This document shows, in pieces, positions 59,656-64,000 of a stretch of 64,000 nt of DNA. Made by a program: the position numbers and the translations under genes. Within the stretch, counting starts at the first letter, position 1, and the number at the start of each line of letters is the position of its first letter. The notes beneath the pieces were generated by a model, which had not been told where the DNA came from, did not search any database, and worked only from the letters and a program-made list of their open reading frames with translations. The stretch lies in assembly GCF_016921115.1 (NCBI RefSeq), contig NZ_JAFFZS010000013.1, forward strand, positions 62,001 to 126,000, given 5' to 3'. Source of the DNA: Streptomyces actuosus (GTDB lineage Bacteria; Actinomycetota; Actinomycetes; Streptomycetales; Streptomycetaceae).

Positions 59656-61206
59656 GTGGGCAGTACGACACCTGCGATACACGGCGGAGCCGCACCGCGC
59701 GCCGGAACCGGGCGGCGCTCGGCGGTCGTCGCCGCGCTGATGCTCGCGATGGCGCTGGCGGCTCTGGACGCCACCGTCGTCTCCACGGCCGTCCCGCAGA
59801 TCGTCGGCGACCTCGGCGGCTTCTCCGTGTTCTCCTGGCTGTTCTCCGGCTACCTGCTCGCGGTGACCGTCACCCTGCCCGTGTACGGCAGGCTGTCCGA
59901 CACCTTCGGCCGCAAACCGGTCCTGGTCGCCGGTGCCTCGCTGTTCCTGCTCGGCTCGCTGCTGTGCGCGTCCGCCTGGAGCATGGGCGCCCTCATCGCC
60001 TTCCGTATCCTGCAGGGGTTGGGCGGCGGCGCGCTCCAGGGAACGGTGCAGACGCTCGCCGCCGACCTGTACCCGTTGGAGGAGCGTCCGAAGATCCAGG
60101 CGAAGCTGTCCACGGTGTGGGCGGTGTCGGCCGTCGCCGGGCCGGGGCTGGGCGGAGTCCTCGTGGCGTACGCGGACTGGCGGTGGATCTTCCTGGTGAA
60201 CCTGCCCATCGGCGCGGTGGCGCTGTGGCTGATCGTGCGTCACCTGCACGAGCCGGAGCGGGACGCGGCACCGCGCGCGCGGGTCGACTGGGCCGGCGCG
60301 GTCGCGGTGTTCGTCTGCGGTGGCGTGCTGCTGACCGCGCTGGTGCAGGGCGGGGTGGCCTGGCCGTGGCTGTCGTGGCCCTCGATCGCCCTGTTCGGTA
60401 CCGGTCTTGCGCTCGTGGCGGTGGTGGTCGCCGTCGAACGCCGGGCGGCCGAGCCGATCATCCCCGGGTGGGTGTGGCGCCGCCGCACGATCGCCGCGGT
60501 CAACCTGGCACTGGCCGCGCTGGGTCTGCTGATGGTCGCCCCCACCGTCTTCCTGCCCACCTACGCGCAGTCGGTGCTGGGCCTGGCTCCGGTGGCCGCC
60601 GGGTTCGTACTGACCGTGTGGACGGTGAGCTGGCCGGTGTCGGCGGCGCTGAGCCAGCACGTGTACCGCAGGATCGGCTTCCGGAACACGGCGATGCTCG
60701 GCATCGGGGCGGCCGCGCTGATCCTGTTCGCGTTCCCCTTCCTGCCCTACCCGGGGGCGGCATGGCAGCCGGCCCTGCTGATGCTGCTGCTCGGCGCCGC
60801 GCTCGGCCTGTTCCAGCTCCCCCTCGTCGTCGGTGTCCAGTCGACGGTCGGGTGGGCGGAGCGCGGGACGACGACCGCGTCCGTGCTGTTCTGCCGCCAG
60901 ACCGGTCAGACGATCGGCGCCTCGGTCTTCGGCGCCGTCGCCAACGGCGTGCTCGCCTCCCGTCTGGGCGATGCCGGGGATCTGGACTCCGTCACGCGCG
61001 CGTGGGAGTCCGGCACGGCCCCGGAGGCGGCGCGGCGCGCCATCGCCGACGCGGTGCACGCCGTGTACCTGGGCGCCTCGTGTGCCGCCGCACTCGCCTT
61101 CCTGGTCCTGCTGTTCGTAGCGCCGCGCCGCTTTCCGGTGCTGAAGGACCGAGCCCCGCTCCAGCCCTCCGTACCGGACCCCGAAGGTCCGAGTCAGCGG
61201 CGGTGA
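59656..61206 (+). CDS. MFS drug-efflux transporter, DHA2 (EmrB/QacA) type
   Basis: The 516-residue protein with about 14 membrane helices has motif LDATVVSTAVPQI, motif A-type GRLSDTFGRKPVLV, FRILQGLGGGALQGT and WRWIFLVNLPIG. These are typical of the DHA2 family of proton-driven multidrug exporters. Its drug range is unknown. GTG at 59656 has GGAGGGG five bases upstream. It follows a divergent gap and has no repressor gene beside it. Confidence 0.92.
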   Translation: MGSTTPAIHGGAAPRAGTGRRSAVVAALMLAMALAALDATVVSTAVPQIVGDLGGFSVFSWLFSGYLLAVTVTLPVYGRLSDTFGRKPVLVAGASLFLLGSLLCASAWSMGALIAFRILQGLGGGALQGTVQTLAADLYPLEERPKIQAKLSTVWAVSAVAGPGLGGVLVAYADWRWIFLVNLPIGAVALWLIVRHLHEPERDAAPRARVDWAGAVAVFVCGGVLLTALVQGGVAWPWLSWPSIALFGTGLALVAVVVAVERRAAEPIIPGWVWRRRTIAAVNLALAALGLLMVAPTVFLPTYAQSVLGLAPVAAGFVLTVWTVSWPVSAALSQHVYRRIGFRNTAMLGIGAAALILFAFPFLPYPGAAWQPALLMLLLGAALGLFQLPLVVGVQSTVGWAERGTTTASVLFCRQTGQTIGASVFGAVANGVLASRLGDAGDLDSVTRAWESGTAPEAARRAIADAVHAVYLGASCAAALAFLVLLFVAPRRFPVLKDRAPLQPSVPDPEGPSQRR

Positions 61207-61368
61207 CACCCGAGGTCGGACGCGGGGAGGTCACGGGAAGGACATACCGACCGCCCAGTTGGATGAAAACGCCCCACGGGTGAGTACCGGCGAGTAGCGT
61301 GCGTGGCTCGCACCCCCCACTCCCTGCGGTCCGCCGCCACGGACCCGAGCCACGCAAGGAGCCCCGGG

Positions 61369-61947
61369 ATGTCCTACGACACGTCCCCGTCGTACCCACG
61401 CCCGCCGGCGTATCCCCCACAGGGCGCGCGGCCGTACCCGCCCGCGCCCGTACAGCCGTACCCGCCCGCGCCGGAGCGTGGGCCCTCCACCCCGGCGCGC
61501 GAGCATTCCTTCACGCCTGCGCGGGACGATGCTTTCGCGCCGCGTGCCGTGGCGAGCGCCTCGTCGCCGCCCTACGCGACGTACCCGTGGCAGCCGGAGG
61601 AGCCGCAGCCCCCCGCCCCGCGGTCCCGGCGCCGGGAGACACTCGGTCACCACAGCGACCTGCGGATCCTGCGCGGGGCCTACCGCCGGCAGCGGCGCGT
61701 GGCCACACTGACCGCGCTCGGCTACTTCATGCTCTTCCTGCTGCTGTCGGCGTTCGCCCCGTCGTTCATGACCAGCGAGGTCACCGCCGGTCTGCCCGCG
61801 GGCCTGCTGCTCGCGCTGATCCAACTGCCCGTCACCTGGCTCGCGATCGCCCTGTACGAGCGCACGGCCCGCCGCCACGTCGACCCGATCGCGGACCGCA
61901 TCCGCAAGGAGGCCGAGCTGGATGCCCGACGGGGGGCGGCTCGGTGA
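61369..61947 (+). CDS. DUF485-domain small membrane protein
   Basis: The 192-residue protein has a Pro/Tyr-rich N-terminus with YPPAP repeats and DUF485-like LRILRGAYRRQRRVATLTALGYFMLFLLLSAF, with two membrane helices. DUF485 proteins precede ActP-type acetate or monocarboxylate symporters and are probably their small partner subunits. ATG at 61369 follows AAGGAG. Its stop overlaps the symporter start (GTGA). Confidence 0.9.
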   Translation: MSYDTSPSYPRPPAYPPQGARPYPPAPVQPYPPAPERGPSTPAREHSFTPARDDAFAPRAVASASSPPYATYPWQPEEPQPPAPRSRRRETLGHHSDLRILRGAYRRQRRVATLTALGYFMLFLLLSAFAPSFMTSEVTAGLPAGLLLALIQLPVTWLAIALYERTARRHVDPIADRIRKEAELDARRGAAR

Positions 61948-63554
61948 CCGAGTTCAGCGGCAACGCGCAGACCATGTCCCTGGTGGCGTTCACGGCCGTC
62001 GCCACCGTCACCCTGCTCCTGTGCGTGATGACCGGCCCCGACCGGGACGACCTCGACGAGTTCTACACCGGCTACGGCTCCCTGTCGCCCATGCGCAACG
62101 GCCTGGCGATCGCCGGTGACTACATATCGGCCGCCACCGTGCTGGGCACCGGCGGCGTCATCGCCCTGTTCGGCTACGACGGCATCGTCCTGGCGCTCAG
62201 CACGGCGCTGTCCCTGATGCTGCTGATGTTCCTGCTGGCCGAACCGCTGCGCAACACGGGACGCTTCACCATGGGCGACGCGCTGGCGCGCCGCATGCCG
62301 GGGCGCGGCGTGCGCATCACGGCATGCGCGGTGACCCTCGCCGCGCTGCTGCCGCTGATGCTGGTGCAGCTCGCGGGCACCGGCCAGTTGCTCGCCTTCA
62401 TCCTGGGCTTCGGCGGGGAGTCCCTGCAGACGGGCTGCATCGTGGGCCTCGGCGTCCTGATGATCAGTTACGCGGCCATCGGGGGCATGAAGGGCACCGC
62501 CCTCATCCAGATCCTGAAGATCGTGATGCTGCTCGGCTCCGGCACCGTCGTCGCGATCCTCATCCTCAACCGCTTCGGCTGGGACCCGACCGCGCTGTTC
62601 GACGCAGCCGCCGCGAAGAGCGGCGTCGGCCCGGCCTACCTGCACTCGGGCCTGCAGTTCTCGCACGGTGCGAGCCCCCGCCTCGACATGCTCACCTCGG
62701 AGCTGACGGTGGTCCTGGGCGGCGCCTGCCTGCCCCACATCACCATGCGCATGTACACCGCCTCCACCGCCCGTCAGGTGCGGCGCTCGATGTCCTGGGC
62801 GGTCTCCGGCGTGGCCCTGTTCGTCCTGATCATGACCGTCGTCGGGATCGGTGCGACGGCCCTGATCGGCCGCGAGGCGATCGCGCAGGCCGACCCGCAG
62901 GGCAACACGGCCTACCTGCTGGGCTCACGGGCGGCGTTCGGCACCGACGTCTCCGGCGCGGAGACGCTGCTGTTCACCACGGTCACCACGGCGATCTTCC
63001 TCACCGTCCTCGCCTCGGTCGCCGGGATGATCCTCGCCTGCGCCAACTCCCTGGCCCACGACGTGTTCGCCGCGCGGGTGCGGGACATGCCTCCGCGGCG
63101 CGAGATGCTGCTGGCCCGTCTGTCCGCGCTGGCCGTCGGCGTGCCCACCATCCTCCTCGCCACCCAGGTCCAGCACCGCAGCCTGCAACCGCTGGTGACC
63201 CTCTCCTTCTGTCTGGGCGCCTCGTCGATCGCGCCCTCCCTGGTGTACGCCCTCTTCTGGCGCCGCTACACCCGGACGGGCCTGCTGTGGACCCTGATCG
63301 GCGGCGCAGCGTCCGTCCTGGTGCTGATGCCGGGCACCAACCTCGTCTCCGGCTCCCCCGGCGCCGCCTTCCCCGACGCCGACTTCAACTGGTTCCCGTT
63401 CACCACCACCGGACTGGTGTCCATCCCGCTCGGCTTCGTCTTCGGGTGGGCGGGGACGCTGCTCTCCAGCCGCACCGAGGCGGAGGAACAGCGGCACGAG
63501 TACGAGGCCCTGGAGGGGCGGATCCTCGCGGGCGCGGTGCGCAGGGGCACCTGA
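61944..63554 (+). CDS. Sodium:solute symporter, acetate permease-like
   Basis: The 536-residue protein with about 12-13 membrane helices is of the SSS family. It has DEFYTGYGSLSPMRNGLAIAGDYISAATVLG, FTMGDALARRMP, SYAAIGGMKGTALIQILK and SLAHDVFAARVR. The arrangement with DUF485 matches ActP/MctP-type importers of acetate or short monocarboxylates. GTG at 61944 overlaps the DUF485 stop by 4 bp. Substrate is inferred from the family. Confidence 0.9.
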   Translation: MTEFSGNAQTMSLVAFTAVATVTLLLCVMTGPDRDDLDEFYTGYGSLSPMRNGLAIAGDYISAATVLGTGGVIALFGYDGIVLALSTALSLMLLMFLLAEPLRNTGRFTMGDALARRMPGRGVRITACAVTLAALLPLMLVQLAGTGQLLAFILGFGGESLQTGCIVGLGVLMISYAAIGGMKGTALIQILKIVMLLGSGTVVAILILNRFGWDPTALFDAAAAKSGVGPAYLHSGLQFSHGASPRLDMLTSELTVVLGGACLPHITMRMYTASTARQVRRSMSWAVSGVALFVLIMTVVGIGATALIGREAIAQADPQGNTAYLLGSRAAFGTDVSGAETLLFTTVTTAIFLTVLASVAGMILACANSLAHDVFAARVRDMPPRREMLLARLSALAVGVPTILLATQVQHRSLQPLVTLSFCLGASSIAPSLVYALFWRRYTRTGLLWTLIGGAASVLVLMPGTNLVSGSPGAAFPDADFNWFPFTTTGLVSIPLGFVFGWAGTLLSSRTEAEEQRHEYEALEGRILAGAVRRGT

Positions 63555-63779
63555 GCCCCGGGCCACCGGCGCGGGACCCAGCGCCGGCACCAAGGCGTGG
63601 GCGCGGATCGGCACCGGAACGGCCGAGGCGTGTGCCGGCGCGGGGAGGCGCCGGGACGAGCGGAGAGGTCGTGCGCGCGGGACGCGTGAGCGCCCGGCGC
63701 GCGGCACCCCTCCGAGCGCCGCGTGGTGGGCCGGGAGCCGGAGCGACCGGGGCATGGAACACGGCGCGTGGAGCGCGCG
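63555..63779. other. Short gap between convergent genes
   Basis: The 225-bp region between the symporter stop and the partial coiled-coil gene holds no clear hairpin that I can assign, and no gene. Confidence 0.35.
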
Positions 63780-64000
63780 CTACTCGGCCGTGCGCGCCGT
63801 GAGCGCGCTCAGGCTGGAGCGCAGGCGGTCCATGTGCGCCTGCACGTCGTCCCACAACTCCCCGTGCTCGCGCAGCAGGCGCTCCGTATCGCGCGCGATG
63901 CGGTCCTCCCCCAGGCGTGCCTGCGCCAGTAGCTCCGCCGCGCGCGCCCGCGCCTCCTCCTGACGGCGGCGCGCGGACTCCTTCGCCTCGGCGAGCGCGG
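63780..64000 (-). CDS. C-terminal end of a coiled-coil protein (partial)
   Basis: Reading left from the window edge to a TAG at 63780-63782, the frame gives a charged helical end. It contains ARRRQEEARARAAELLAQA and, near the stop, ELWDDVQAHMDRLRSSLSAL. The heptad-like pattern suggests a long coiled coil, of the kind called cellulose-binding or DivIVA-like in Streptomyces. The gene is cut by the window edge, so its start and full identity are not visible. Confidence 0.6.
   Translation of the reverse strand, partial: ALAEAKESARRRQEEARARAAELLAQARLGEDRIARDTERLLREHGELWDDVQAHMDRLRSSLSALTARTAE

Overview
The window is a chromosomal segment of a high-GC actinomycete, almost certainly a Streptomyces species. 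The evidence is the very high G+C with GTG/TTG starts, the bldA-type tRNA-Leu(UAA), a pair of resuscitation-promoting factors, an XRE/DUF397/anti-sigma-like trio, Roadblock proteins and many small Streptomyces-type membrane proteins. The gene order resembles, from memory, the S. coelicolor core-chromosome stretch from the hut genes past mfd; no database was consulted. I see no prophage, insertion sequence, integrase or CRISPR array, so the content is mostly core.

Left part (1-15 kb). A membrane protein joins a sigma-factor-like region, a zinc-finger-like motif and a ricin lectin. It converges on a Tat-exported LamG protein with a cysteine-peptidase-like C-terminus. A tightly overlapped histidine-degradation operon follows on the minus strand (hutU, an M20 amidohydrolase, hutF, hutI), ending in a 45-bp triplicate repeat and a strong terminator. 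Divergent from hutU is a PLP decarboxylase. Then come three Roadblock/LC7 proteins and one PATAN/DUF4388-like protein in one operon, an integral membrane protein, and an RpiR regulator whose promoter shares a 9-bp element with the hutU promoter.

Middle part (15-32 kb). Here lie cystathionine beta-synthase, an SGNH hydrolase, a thiolase, several small unknown proteins, a Bax-inhibitor-1 family protein, bldA on the minus strand, a MacB-like ABC pair, a cyclopropane fatty acid synthase and type II NADH dehydrogenase. The ndh upstream region carries several palindromes, including a Rex-like operator. Further left-reading genes are ppx, DUF501 and divIC/ftsB.

Right part (33-64 kb). Enolase is followed by two Rpf muralytic enzymes, the first behind a c-di-AMP (ydaO) riboswitch. 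Then come a P450 translationally coupled to MazG, a SurA-like lipoprotein, the XRE/DUF397 and ATPase trio, a Ser/Thr kinase operon and a GNAT. Next is a large HTH plus N6-methyltransferase protein with an unusual motif IV and a cluster of TGTGAACA-type sites over its promoter and linker, a duplicated-domain secreted protein, a decayed GNAT, an HNH lipoprotein and mfd. A second MacB-like ABC pair in inverted orientation, a DHA2 exporter, a DUF485/acetate-type symporter pair and the end of a coiled-coil gene complete the window.

Functional threads: histidine catabolism; redox/respiration control; spore germination and wall remodelling (Rpf, LamG protein); developmental control (bldA, whiJ-like trio, P450); and several signalling modules without an obvious input or output.
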